A stretch of DNA of 64,000 bases from Streptomyces umbrinus (GTDB lineage: Bacteria; Actinomycetota; Actinomycetes; Streptomycetales; Streptomycetaceae). Shown here piece by piece: positions 25,069 through 32,068 of this stretch. Where the stretch lies: the NCBI RefSeq assembly GCF_030817415.1, contig NZ_JAUSZI010000003.1, forward strand, positions 1 through 64,000. The letters run 5' to 3'. A program made the position numbers and the translations under genes. Below the pieces are notes generated by a model that was given only the letters and a program-made list of their open reading frames with translations, searched no databases and was not told the DNA's origin. The first letter of the stretch is position 1, and every line of letters begins with the position of its first letter.

Positions 25069-26487
25069 GTGGTCTTGGATGCGCATCGCTGGCTGGAGCT
25101 TCGGCGGTTTCGCGGCCTGTATGAGTCCGGCGCGATGAGCCTGCGGGAGATCGCGAAGGAGACCGGGCTGAACCGTCGTACGGTCGCCAAGTACCTGTCT
25201 GGTGGGGTGTCGGCCGCGCCGCCGCAGCGGGAGCCCAGCGGTCGGCCGCGGCGGCGGGCGGTGGACGAGGTCGCCCCGCTGATCGACGCGATGCTGCGGG
25301 CAGAGATCCTGCTCAAGGGGGCAGTGATCCACGAGCGCCTGGTCCAGGAGTACGGGGTCGCCCTCAACTATCAGCGGGTGAAGCTCTACCTGCAGGAGGC
25401 CAGGCCCCGGATCGCCGAGGAGCTTGGGATCAGCCCGGGTGAACTGGCCGGTCTGCACCGCCGGTTCGAGGTCGTCCCGGGGGCCCAGGCCCAGGTGGAC
25501 TGGGGGGATGAAGGAAGAATCCTCGCCCACGTCGGGATCCCGAAGGTCTACTCCTTCCACATGACGCTGTCGTACTCGCGCGACCCGTTCTGCTGCTTCA
25601 CCACCAGCCAGGACCTGGCGACCTTCTTCGACTGCCACCGGCAGGCGTTCGCGCACTTCGGCGGGGTGCCGATGACGATCGTCTATGACCGCACCAAGAC
25701 GGTCGTGCGCCGGCACGTCGCCCCGGGCGAGGCGGTTCCGCTGCACCCGGAAGCGGTCGCGTTCGCCGGGCACTACGACTTCGATATCGACGTGTTGGCC
25801 GCCTATCGGCCCCAGGGCAAGGGCCGGGTCGAACGGCAGGTCGGCATCGTCCGGGACCACGTGCTGGCCGGGCGAGGCTTTTCCTCCCTCGAGGAGATGA
25901 ACGCCGCCTTCGCGGCCTGGGTGCCGTTGCGGCGGGCGAAAGTGCACGGCACCCATGGCGAGGTCATCGGCCACCGGGCGGCGCGCGACCACACGGCTCT
26001 GCGCCCGTTGCCGCAGATGCCGTATGTGGTCGCCCAGCGGCACCTGCGGCACGTTGGCAAGGACTGCCTGGTCGCCTTCGACGCGAACCTCTACTCAGTG
26101 CCCGCCCGGAAAGTCCGCCCACGCCAGCTGGTCGAGGTCCGGGCCACCAAGTCCCAGGTCACACTGCACGCAACCGTCCCCGCAGCCGATGGTGAGACCC
26201 TGCTGGCCGTTCATTCGCGGGCTGTTGGCCGCGGGGCCCGCATCGTCGACGAGAAGCACTGGGACGGCCTACCCACCGGTGCCGGCCGCCGTGTCACCAC
26301 CGGCGACGGCCCGACTCCGCCCCGCCGTGAGCAGTCGCTCCGGCAAGAGACCGGGCCGCTGCAGGCCCTGCTGAACCGGACCGCTGTCGCCCGCGTCGAA
26401 GTCGGGCGCCGTCCGCTGTCGGTCTATGACGAGCTGACCGGCACTCGTCCCTTCACCCCTAACTCCCCAACGAAGGAATCCCGTTGA
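25069..26487 (+). CDS. istA: IS21-family transposase IstA
   Basis: The start was set at a GTG behind GAGGGGC (472 residues); the frame is open from 25015. The N-terminal HTH (SLREIAKETGLNRRTVAKYLSGG) binds the element ends. The integrase core follows with its DDE residues in QVDWGDEG, VYDRTKT and GKGRVERQV, and then a beta-barrel-like C-terminal domain (DANLYSVPARKVRP). Length and order are normal for IstA. The stop overlaps the TTG start of istB, the usual coupled arrangement. Confidence 0.92.
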   Translation: MVLDAHRWLELRRFRGLYESGAMSLREIAKETGLNRRTVAKYLSGGVSAAPPQREPSGRPRRRAVDEVAPLIDAMLRAEILLKGAVIHERLVQEYGVALNYQRVKLYLQEARPRIAEELGISPGELAGLHRRFEVVPGAQAQVDWGDEGRILAHVGIPKVYSFHMTLSYSRDPFCCFTTSQDLATFFDCHRQAFAHFGGVPMTIVYDRTKTVVRRHVAPGEAVPLHPEAVAFAGHYDFDIDVLAAYRPQGKGRVERQVGIVRDHVLAGRGFSSLEEMNAAFAAWVPLRRAKVHGTHGEVIGHRAARDHTALRPLPQMPYVVAQRHLRHVGKDCLVAFDANLYSVPARKVRPRQLVEVRATKSQVTLHATVPAADGETLLAVHSRAVGRGARIVDEKHWDGLPTGAGRRVTTGDGPTPPRREQSLRQETGPLQALLNRTAVARVEVGRRPLSVYDELTGTRPFTPNSPTKESR

Positions 26488-27258
26488 GCGAGCTGACCGG
26501 CACCCGCATCCGCACCACGGCCGTCAAGCTCGGCCTGCCTCACCTGGCCGAGGCCCTGAACCAGTACATCCAACGGGCTGACGAGGCCAAGATGGGCTAC
26601 CTCGATCTCCTCGACCTGGTGCTGTCCGAGGAACTCGCGGTGAAGGACGACCGCCGCTTCCGGCAGGGCCTGCGTCTGTCGAGGCTGCCGCACCACAAGA
26701 CGCTGGACGACTACGACTTCGCCTTCCAGCCTGACCTCGACCCACGCAAGGTCAAGGACCTCGCCACTCTCTCCTTCGTCGAGGACAAAGCCAATGTCGC
26801 CCTGCTCGGCCCGCCCGGGGTCGGCAAGACCCACATCGCTGTTGCCCTGGCTGTCGCAGCCTGCCGGGCCGGCTACTCGATCTACTTCACCAGCCTCGAT
26901 GACATGGTCCGCAACCTCAAAGCCGCCGAAACCGCGGGCCGCCTGGTCAGCAAACTCGGGACATACCTGCGGCCCGGCGTCCTCGTGGTCGACGAGGTCG
27001 GTCAGCTACCAGCCCCTCGAACGCGCCGAGGCCAACCTGGTCTTCCAGGTGATCTCCAAGCGTTACGAGAAGGGCTCGATCATCCTGACCTCGAACAAGA
27101 CCTTCAGTGAGTGGGGTCAGGTCTTTGGCGACGAAGTCCTCGCCACCGCCATCCTTGACCGCCTCCTGCACCACTGCGAGGTCGTTCCCATCAATGGCAA
27201 CAGCTATCGGCTCAAGAACCGGCTCCAGGCCATCGAACGAGACACCGACGTGGCCTGA
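26484..27258 (+). pseudogene. istB: IS21 helper ATPase IstB, frameshifted
   Basis: The gene starts at a TTG behind GAAGGAA, overlapping istA. The first 173 residues are normal IstB, with Walker A LLGPPGVGKTHIA and Walker B VLVVDEVG. At about 27000 the frame breaks; downstream the correct sequence (YQPLERAEANLVFQVISKRYE to the stop at 27258) is in another frame. An apparent 4-bp insertion (TCAG) between GG and CTACCAG explains it. The product would be truncated at 27110 without the C-terminal ATPase part, so this copy can probably move only with help in trans. Confidence 0.85.
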
Positions 27259-27417
27259 GTGGTGCACATATCCCCGTACTTGGTGGCGCACTCACACCAG
27301 TACGGGGACAGGCGCAGCCTCTCAAGAAGTGGACCAGGACCAGGACCGCGATTCGCGTGCCGTGGCTGGGGGCTGGCTTGGTGTGTTCGGGAGGCGGGGG
27401 TGAAGTTTCGGGTTGGG

Positions 27418-27507
27418 GTGTCACATCTGGTCGGTTTGCTGCTTATAGGGGTGGATGCGGCGCGGCGGGCGCTGCCGGGCTCGGTGGAGTGGGTGTGGAT
27501 CTGGTGA
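27418..27507 (+). CDS. Conserved 29-residue micro-ORF (copy A)
   Basis: The GTG-started frame encodes a hydrophobic peptide ending in PGSVEWVWI plus Trp. A second copy at 38533-38622 keeps start, length and stop, and several differences between them are silent. The stop overlaps the ATG of the next small gene (TGATG), which implies coupled translation. It could be a leader peptide or a tiny membrane protein. Confidence 0.5.
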   Translation: MSHLVGLLLIGVDAARRALPGSVEWVWIW

Positions 27508-27716
27508 TGGTCGGGATCGCGGCGGGGGTGATGGCGGCGTGCCTGTCGCGTGGGGGCGACCGGTGGGCGAAGGCCCGTGCGGGGTATGGCCGGCAGGGCC
27601 TTGCACAGGGGGCGCGGTCCTTGTCGTTTGGCCGTCTGGCCGCGCGGGCGGCGGGTGGTGGCGGCCGGATAGGGGCGGATGGCGCCGGTCGTGCGGTCGG
27701 TGGCCGAGAGGCGTGA
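27507..27716 (+). CDS. Small membrane protein ahead of ECF sigma factor 2
   Basis: The gene encodes 69 residues. A short hydrophobic N-terminal segment (MVGIAAGVMAACLS) is followed by a basic, Gly/Ala/Arg-rich tail. The start overlaps the stop of the micro-ORF, and the stop overlaps the possible GTG start of the sigma factor, so all three would be translated together. The position matches the small membrane protein of module 1. The function is unknown. Confidence 0.5.
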   Translation: MVGIAAGVMAACLSRGGDRWAKARAGYGRQGLAQGARSLSFGRLAARAAGGGGRIGADGAGRAVGGREA

Positions 27717-28288
27717 TCGGCGACATGGTCATGGAACAGCCCCCGGCCCCGGTGGGGACCGAGGCCCAGCGGCAGCCGCGCTCGCGCTTTCCGGTGGTCC
27801 ATCGTGATGACTTTGATGCCTTCTACGTCCGCGAGATGCGTGCGGTGACGGTGTTTCTCATGCATCAGGGGGCCACGCCGTATGAGGCAGCCGATTCGGC
27901 GCATGAGGCCATCAGTAAACTCCTGCCCGACCGTTGGCGCACGATGGAACATCCCCGGGCCTTTTTACGCCTCACTGCGCAGCGCTGCTACTGGCGCCAG
28001 AATGACGCGCGTGTGTGTCCGGCGGATCCGGTGCCGGACCGTCCCGGTGGCACCTGCCCGGTGTCGGAGGTGGTGCTCACCGAGACGCAGCAGCGTCTGC
28101 TCGGCGCGCTGCACGAACTGCCGCCGGCTCTGCGGTCTGTCATGGCCTGGCACCTGGACGGCTTCGACTACGTCGAGATTGCCGAGGCGCTCGGCATGAG
28201 CCTTGCTGCCGTACGGCAGAACATCAGCCGGGCCCGCAGGAAGCTCGTCACCATCCTCGGCCTCGGGAAAGGGGACGCAGATGACTGA
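27713..28288 (+). CDS. ECF-type RNA polymerase sigma factor (module 2)
   Basis: The protein has 191 residues from a GTG that overlaps the previous stop; ATGs at 27725 and 27731 are alternatives. Sigma region 2 spans about 35-105 (FYVREMRAVTVFLMHQGATPYEAADSAHEAI) and region 4 about 125-182 (LPPALRSVMAWHLDGFDYVEIAEALG, then AAVRQNISRARRKL). It is clearly related to the module 1 sigma factor, and both end with a LG-KG motif. The downstream partner overlaps by eight bases. Confidence 0.88.
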   Translation: MIGDMVMEQPPAPVGTEAQRQPRSRFPVVHRDDFDAFYVREMRAVTVFLMHQGATPYEAADSAHEAISKLLPDRWRTMEHPRAFLRLTAQRCYWRQNDARVCPADPVPDRPGGTCPVSEVVLTETQQRLLGALHELPPALRSVMAWHLDGFDYVEIAEALGMSLAAVRQNISRARRKLVTILGLGKGDADD

Positions 28289-29210
28289 CCACACGCCCCA
28301 CGAGGGCGGATACGACAACCAGGAGCGGCTCCTTGACCAGCTTCTGGCCGACCATCACGACCAGCTCCTGCACACGGTTGCCGACGCGCTCGACGCGCGC
28401 GCCGGCCTTGCCGCGTTGAAGCCCCTGCGTCACGCTCAGGGGCCCGGCCTTGATGTGGTGGTCCCCGTCCACGAGTCGCCTGAGGTCGCCGCGTGGAGAG
28501 AGGCGGTGGATGCACAACGGCTGCAGATGCCGCGCAGGCCGGGCAGTCTCGCGGCGGTCCTGCAGCAGTTCGAACAGCTGACAGATCTGCTGGCGTGCAT
28601 CCGCCGGGCGGTGCCCCGGGCAACGATGGTGAACGTGGCAGCGCTTGCAAGCTCTCTGGTGCTTGTGAGGCTGGAGCGGGGGCTGGCCGGCCGGACCCTG
28701 ACCCGGGCCGGAGCGCATCAGCTGCTGGCGGAGCTGGAGGAATGGCTGGGCGAGTCGGTGCAGGCCATGGCGGGCGCACCGTCTGGCCCGGGCCACCTCG
28801 CGAGGCTTGTGTGCGCGGTGGAGTCCCTGCCCGCTCTCCACACGCTGGTCATGAATCTCTTCGAGGACGCTCAGGCTGAAGTGCCGCCGCGCCACGGGCA
28901 GCCCGCCTGCGGTCCTGCCCGCGCCGGGCGAGGTGATGCATCGGAGGTGGGGTCCCGCCGGCGCACGGGGTTCTGCGGGGCGCTGCTCATGCTGGTCGGG
29001 GTTGTCGCGGTGTTCGCGGTCTGGGCGCCTGAGCCGTTGAATGGCCTGGCGTTCTTGATGACCGTTCCGCTGGCGGCGCTGGGGAGCCGCTGCCTGCTGT
29101 TGGGCGGCGCCGTCGTGGACCTCGAGACGCCGTCCCATGTCGTACCCGGTGGTTACGGTGCAGCGGTGAGCCAGCCCATACCGGCCTCGTGTACGGGCTC
29201 CTCGCGGTGA
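28281..29210 (+). CDS. Sigma-module partner protein 2, membrane-anchored
   Basis: The protein has 309 residues. The N-terminal segment (about 15-45) matches the partner of sigma factor 1. A helical middle (about 70-220) follows, then two transmembrane helices near the C-terminus (about 235-280, LLMLVGVVAVFAVWAPEPLNGLAFLMTVPLAALG). Unlike the module 1 partner it is full length and membrane-bound, so a membrane anti-sigma or sensor role is plausible. No classical anti-sigma (ZAS or RskA-like) motif is visible. Confidence 0.6.
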   Translation: MTDHTPHEGGYDNQERLLDQLLADHHDQLLHTVADALDARAGLAALKPLRHAQGPGLDVVVPVHESPEVAAWREAVDAQRLQMPRRPGSLAAVLQQFEQLTDLLACIRRAVPRATMVNVAALASSLVLVRLERGLAGRTLTRAGAHQLLAELEEWLGESVQAMAGAPSGPGHLARLVCAVESLPALHTLVMNLFEDAQAEVPPRHGQPACGPARAGRGDASEVGSRRRTGFCGALLMLVGVVAVFAVWAPEPLNGLAFLMTVPLAALGSRCLLLGGAVVDLETPSHVVPGGYGAAVSQPIPASCTGSSR

Positions 29211-29651
29211 ACGCACAGCCGGTGCGGGGCCGCTGCGACGAGCGGGGGAGCACCGCCCGTGCAAGGTCCGGGCGGGGTGACCGGACGCCGGCGGGCCCCG
29301 CCCGGTGCGGTATGCGCTGAGCGTGAGCACACGGTGGTTGCTGCGCCGCTGCCGGGTGCGATGCGCCCCGCGCGGATCCGGCTGCCCGCCGCCGCACCGT
29401 CGGCGGCGGCGCGGCCCGGGGTACGGGCCGACGGCCTCTTTCACTCGTCTGTGTGGGCGGGCAGGGGAGTGTTCCGCCGACTGCTTTCGCATGCGAACTG
29501 GCGGCGTGAGCTGGGGTTTCAGGGGCCTGTGGGAGGCGTGGGTCGGGGTAAACGCGGTGGGGCAGGGGGTTGGATAGGGTGTGGCGTATGCCTCCCCCGG
29601 GGTCGGTGGGCCACGGCCGTGTCGACCGGCACGGGAGGGGAGGAGTAGGAG
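29211..29651. other. Noncoding stretch
   Basis: About 440 bases follow sigma module 2. Long overlapping frames are present but have no ribosome binding sites or family similarity. The last 15 bases hold the strong ribosome binding site of the micro-ORF at 29652. Confidence 0.4.
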
Positions 29652-29720
29652 ATGGCGTCGCTCTCTGGAGCGGATCCGACGGATCCGAAGGAGGGCGATC
29701 AACACACCGGAGGGGTGTAA
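29652..29720 (+). CDS. 22-residue ORF, possible leader peptide
   Basis: An ATG with a very strong ribosome binding site (GGGGAGGAGTAGGAG) opens a 22-codon frame rich in Asp, Pro and Gly that ends in TAA. The stop is directly followed by a terminator-like hairpin with a T-run. This is the classic order of a leader peptide and attenuator, but no run of identical regulatory codons is obvious. Confidence 0.45.
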   Translation: MASLSGADPTDPKEGDQHTGGV

Positions 29721-29743
29721 CAGCCTTCGGTCTGGCTGTTTTT
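29719..29743 (+). terminator. Intrinsic terminator or attenuator hairpin
   Basis: AACAGCC (29719-29725) pairs with GGCTGTT (29734-29740) around the loop TTCGGTCT, and the stem runs into five T residues. T-tailed terminators are uncommon in Streptomyces. Its place just after the 22-codon ORF suggests attenuation. Confidence 0.6.
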
Positions 29744-29749
29744 GGGCAG

Positions 29750-29785
29750 CCAGAAGGCCTTCCCGGGCAGACGGGAAGGTTCTGG
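29750..29785 (+). promoter_or_regulatory. Bulged 14-bp hairpin
   Basis: CCAGAA...CCTTCCCG pairs with CGGGAAGG...TTCTGG with a two-base bulge. The hairpin contains the GGGAAGG that would serve as ribosome binding site for the GTG at 29787, so folding could control that start. Confidence 0.5.
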
Positions 29786-29786
29786 T

Positions 29787-30023
29787 GTGGCGGTTGCCGC
29801 TCTGGAGCGGGAGGTCTCGCATCCTGTGCTTCGCGCCAACGGGCAGGGATGCGGGGCCTCTTGTGCTGTGCGGCGCTGTTGCCAGTACGGCCAGTGGCCG
29901 ACTGACGGAGTTACACCTTGCGCTGCCGTGGCGGAGCAGGAGACGTGCTACTTCTCTATTTCTCGCACACAGCCTGGTCAGGGCCTGTTAGGCAGCGCAA
30001 AGTTCGCACCTGACGGACTGTGA
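29787..30023 (+). CDS. Possible 78-residue cysteine-rich protein
   Basis: A GTG follows GGGAAGG at seven bases and opens a 78-codon frame with seven cysteines (GCGASC, RRCC, PCAA, ETCY). Its third-position GC is clearly lower than in neighbouring genes, so it is either foreign or not a gene. The frame lies between the attenuator-like hairpins and the HTH-HAD gene. No family is recognised. Confidence 0.3.
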   Translation: MAVAALEREVSHPVLRANGQGCGASCAVRRCCQYGQWPTDGVTPCAAVAEQETCYFSISRTQPGQGLLGSAKFAPDGL

Positions 30024-30038
30024 AGGTGCCTCTAAAAT
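30010..30038 (+). promoter_or_regulatory. Predicted promoter of the HTH-HAD gene
   Basis: A TGACGG/CTGACG -35 element and TAAAAT at 30033-30038 are 16-17 bp apart. Transcription would begin roughly 10-15 bases before the GTG start, so the leader is very short. Confidence 0.45.
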
Positions 30039-30056
30039 GTACCTTGTGGGGCGGGG

Positions 30057-31853
30057 GTGAGGGCGGTGGCACGGGGGCTTGCGGGCATGTTCGACGGGGC
30101 GCGGCTGCGGCAGGAGCGGGCTCGGGCGGACGGGGGGCGCGGGATCAGCGCTGCTGAGCTGGCGGTGCGGGTGGGGGCGAGCAAGGCGCAGATTCTGGCG
30201 TATGAGAATGCCCGCTACTGCCCGGACCCGCAGCGGATACAGGCGCTGGCGAAGGCGCTGGGGGTCAGCCCGCTGCAGCTGGCCGACGAGGCCGGGAAGG
30301 CGTCGTGGACGCTGGCTGACCTGCGGCGGGCCAGCGGGCTTCGGGCGCGGGATGTGACGGGCCGGTTGAAGGTGTCACCGCGCAGTTTCCGGCGGCTGGA
30401 GAGCGACGGGCTGGTGTCGGCCCGCAGCTTTGGCCTGGTGGCCGCCGTCGCGGAGTGTCTGGGGGTGAGGGTCGACGACATCGAGGGGCATCTGTCGAAT
30501 GTGCCGGTGGTGAGGGAGCGTCTGGAGCGGGCGCGGGTGCCGTGTGAGGCGCTGCTGGAGCGGTATCGGGCGCCCGGCCGGCTGGATGTTCCGGCGCCGG
30601 ACGAGCCGGAGGTGGTGGAGCTGGCTGCCCTGTATGGGCGGCCGGCGTCGGTGGTGGCCCGGCTGATGGGGCACGAGGTGGTGCGGGTGCGCGGTGCGCA
30701 GCGCCGCCTGGCGGGGTTTGCGGCGGTGGCCGACTACGGGGGATCGGCCGATGAGCAGGCCGACGCGCGCCGCGGGGTGCACGCCGAGCACGAGCGGATC
30801 GGGCAGATCAGCGCTTCACTGCCAGGGCGGCTGGATGCGTTCTTCCGCTGTCTGCTGCCTGCTGAGACGTGGCGGGCGGTGGCACTGCTGCAGACGGTCA
30901 GGGGATTTGGCCTGTGGTTGTCGCCCGGCCAGTTGGGCATCGAGGCATCGGCCGTCACGTCCATTCCCGCCGGGCTGTGCAGGACATCTACAGCGGGCGG
31001 GGACGGCGACGCGGCGCTGTACCAGATCTCGCCCGAGGGCTCCGAGCACTGCGCGCGCTACCGGTCCTGGTACGACGTTCTGTATCCGGGGATCAGGACC
31101 ATCCTGCAGGCTCGGGAGAGCCAGTTGTCGGGCCATGTGTCGGGTGCGGTACTGCGCGAGCACTTCAGACTGGCCCAGGCGGTGCTCTTCAGCTTCGACG
31201 GGCTGTTGTGCCGGCTGTTCGCGACGAATCTCCAGTCGGTCTCGGACCATCTGGTCCAGGCGGCGCTGGCTCTGCAACTGTCCGTCGGGCCGCAGACGCC
31301 CACCGATCCGGTGGGCATGCTCCGCGATCTGGTCCGGGTGGGCTCGCCTGCGCAGATCCGCCGTCTGGATCACTTCCTGACCCTGCTGGAGACGGAAGCG
31401 GCCCAGCACGCCGAGCCCTTGCCCGGGGCACAGCAGCTGTTGCGGGTGCTGATGGAAGGGCCCTGGCGGATGGCGGTGGTCACCGACCATGCGGCCCAGG
31501 CGGTCGACACCTTCCTGGCCCACCTGGCGCCCGTCATAGGAAGTGACCGGGTCCGCGTCTTTGGCCGGCCCGCCAACCCGCGCCTGATGAAACCTCATCC
31601 GCACGCCGTGGCCCTGGCCGCCGGGACGCTGGGCAGCCCGCACGCGCAGACGATCCTGATCGGGGAGTCGGTCGCCGATGCCCTGGCGGCCCGGACCGCC
31701 GGGGTCGTGTTCATCGGTCTGGCGCCCACGCCCCGCAAGGCGCAGATGCTCAGGGAAGCCGGAGCCACCATCACCGTCGGCTCGCTGCGGGAGATCACCT
31801 CGGTGGTCCGCTCCCTGACGACTGCGCCCTACACCCGGGGGCGTGTGCCCTGA
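30057..31853 (+). CDS. Double-HTH regulator fused to a degenerate HAD domain
   Basis: The protein has 598 residues from the first GTG; an ATG at 30087 is possible. Two XRE-type HTH units lie at about 12-80 and 82-145 (ISAAELAVRVGASKAQILAYE; LRRASGLRARDVTGRL). A helical middle follows, then a HAD-hydrolase domain (about 370-590). Motif I reads VLFSFDGLLC, so the nucleophilic Asp is replaced by Ser379. Motifs II (MAVVTD), III (K512 in LMKPHP) and IV (LIGESVAD) are recognisable. The domain is therefore probably a ligand or phosphate sensor and not an active phosphatase. Confidence 0.75.
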   Translation: MRAVARGLAGMFDGARLRQERARADGGRGISAAELAVRVGASKAQILAYENARYCPDPQRIQALAKALGVSPLQLADEAGKASWTLADLRRASGLRARDVTGRLKVSPRSFRRLESDGLVSARSFGLVAAVAECLGVRVDDIEGHLSNVPVVRERLERARVPCEALLERYRAPGRLDVPAPDEPEVVELAALYGRPASVVARLMGHEVVRVRGAQRRLAGFAAVADYGGSADEQADARRGVHAEHERIGQISASLPGRLDAFFRCLLPAETWRAVALLQTVRGFGLWLSPGQLGIEASAVTSIPAGLCRTSTAGGDGDAALYQISPEGSEHCARYRSWYDVLYPGIRTILQARESQLSGHVSGAVLREHFRLAQAVLFSFDGLLCRLFATNLQSVSDHLVQAALALQLSVGPQTPTDPVGMLRDLVRVGSPAQIRRLDHFLTLLETEAAQHAEPLPGAQQLLRVLMEGPWRMAVVTDHAAQAVDTFLAHLAPVIGSDRVRVFGRPANPRLMKPHPHAVALAAGTLGSPHAQTILIGESVADALAARTAGVVFIGLAPTPRKAQMLREAGATITVGSLREITSVVRSLTTAPYTRGRVP

Positions 31854-31961
31854 TGAGGGGACCGGCAGGCAACGCGCGTTCCCGGTCGCCCTGTCCGCCG
31901 CCGGTGAGCCACACCGTGGCCGCGGGCAGCCACCACACCACGCACGTGTTCGTTCACGACA

Positions 31962-32021
31962 CTGCCCCTGCCCGCCCGCCGTTGCTGAGAAGCCCGCCTC
32001 AACGACCGGCGGCAGGGGCAG
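31962..32021. terminator. Inverted repeat between convergent genes
   Basis: CTGCCCCTGCC (31962-31972) and GGCAGGGGCAG (32011-32021) are perfect complements separated by 38 bases that can pair further near the stem. It lies between the HTH-HAD gene and the convergent NB-ARC gene and is a likely shared terminator. Confidence 0.5.
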
Positions 32022-32068
32022 ACACACCGGGGCCGCGGGCGGTGTACTGCCTGCCGCAGGAAGGACGA

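Larger units (their letters stand above)
24946..27310 (+). mobile_element. IS21-family insertion sequence, 2365 bp
   Basis: The left end starts TGTCGGCGTAC and the right end is the complement of TGTCCCCGTAC, with inner repeats (GTGCACCAC) near both ends. The element is flanked by the 5-bp direct repeat GGCGC (24941-24945 and 27311-27315). It holds istA and a frameshifted istB. The bases from 24602 to the left end hold no recognisable gene. Confidence 0.9.

Noticed and set aside
29259..29648. Plus-strand frame of 129 codons
   Set aside because: It has no ribosome binding site and mixed low-complexity composition; it is better read as noncoding DNA.
29700..30000. Cobalamin-riboswitch-like strings (GGAGAC, GGCCAGTGGCC)
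   Set aside because: The order and spacing of the conserved boxes do not fit on either strand, and no cobalamin gene follows.
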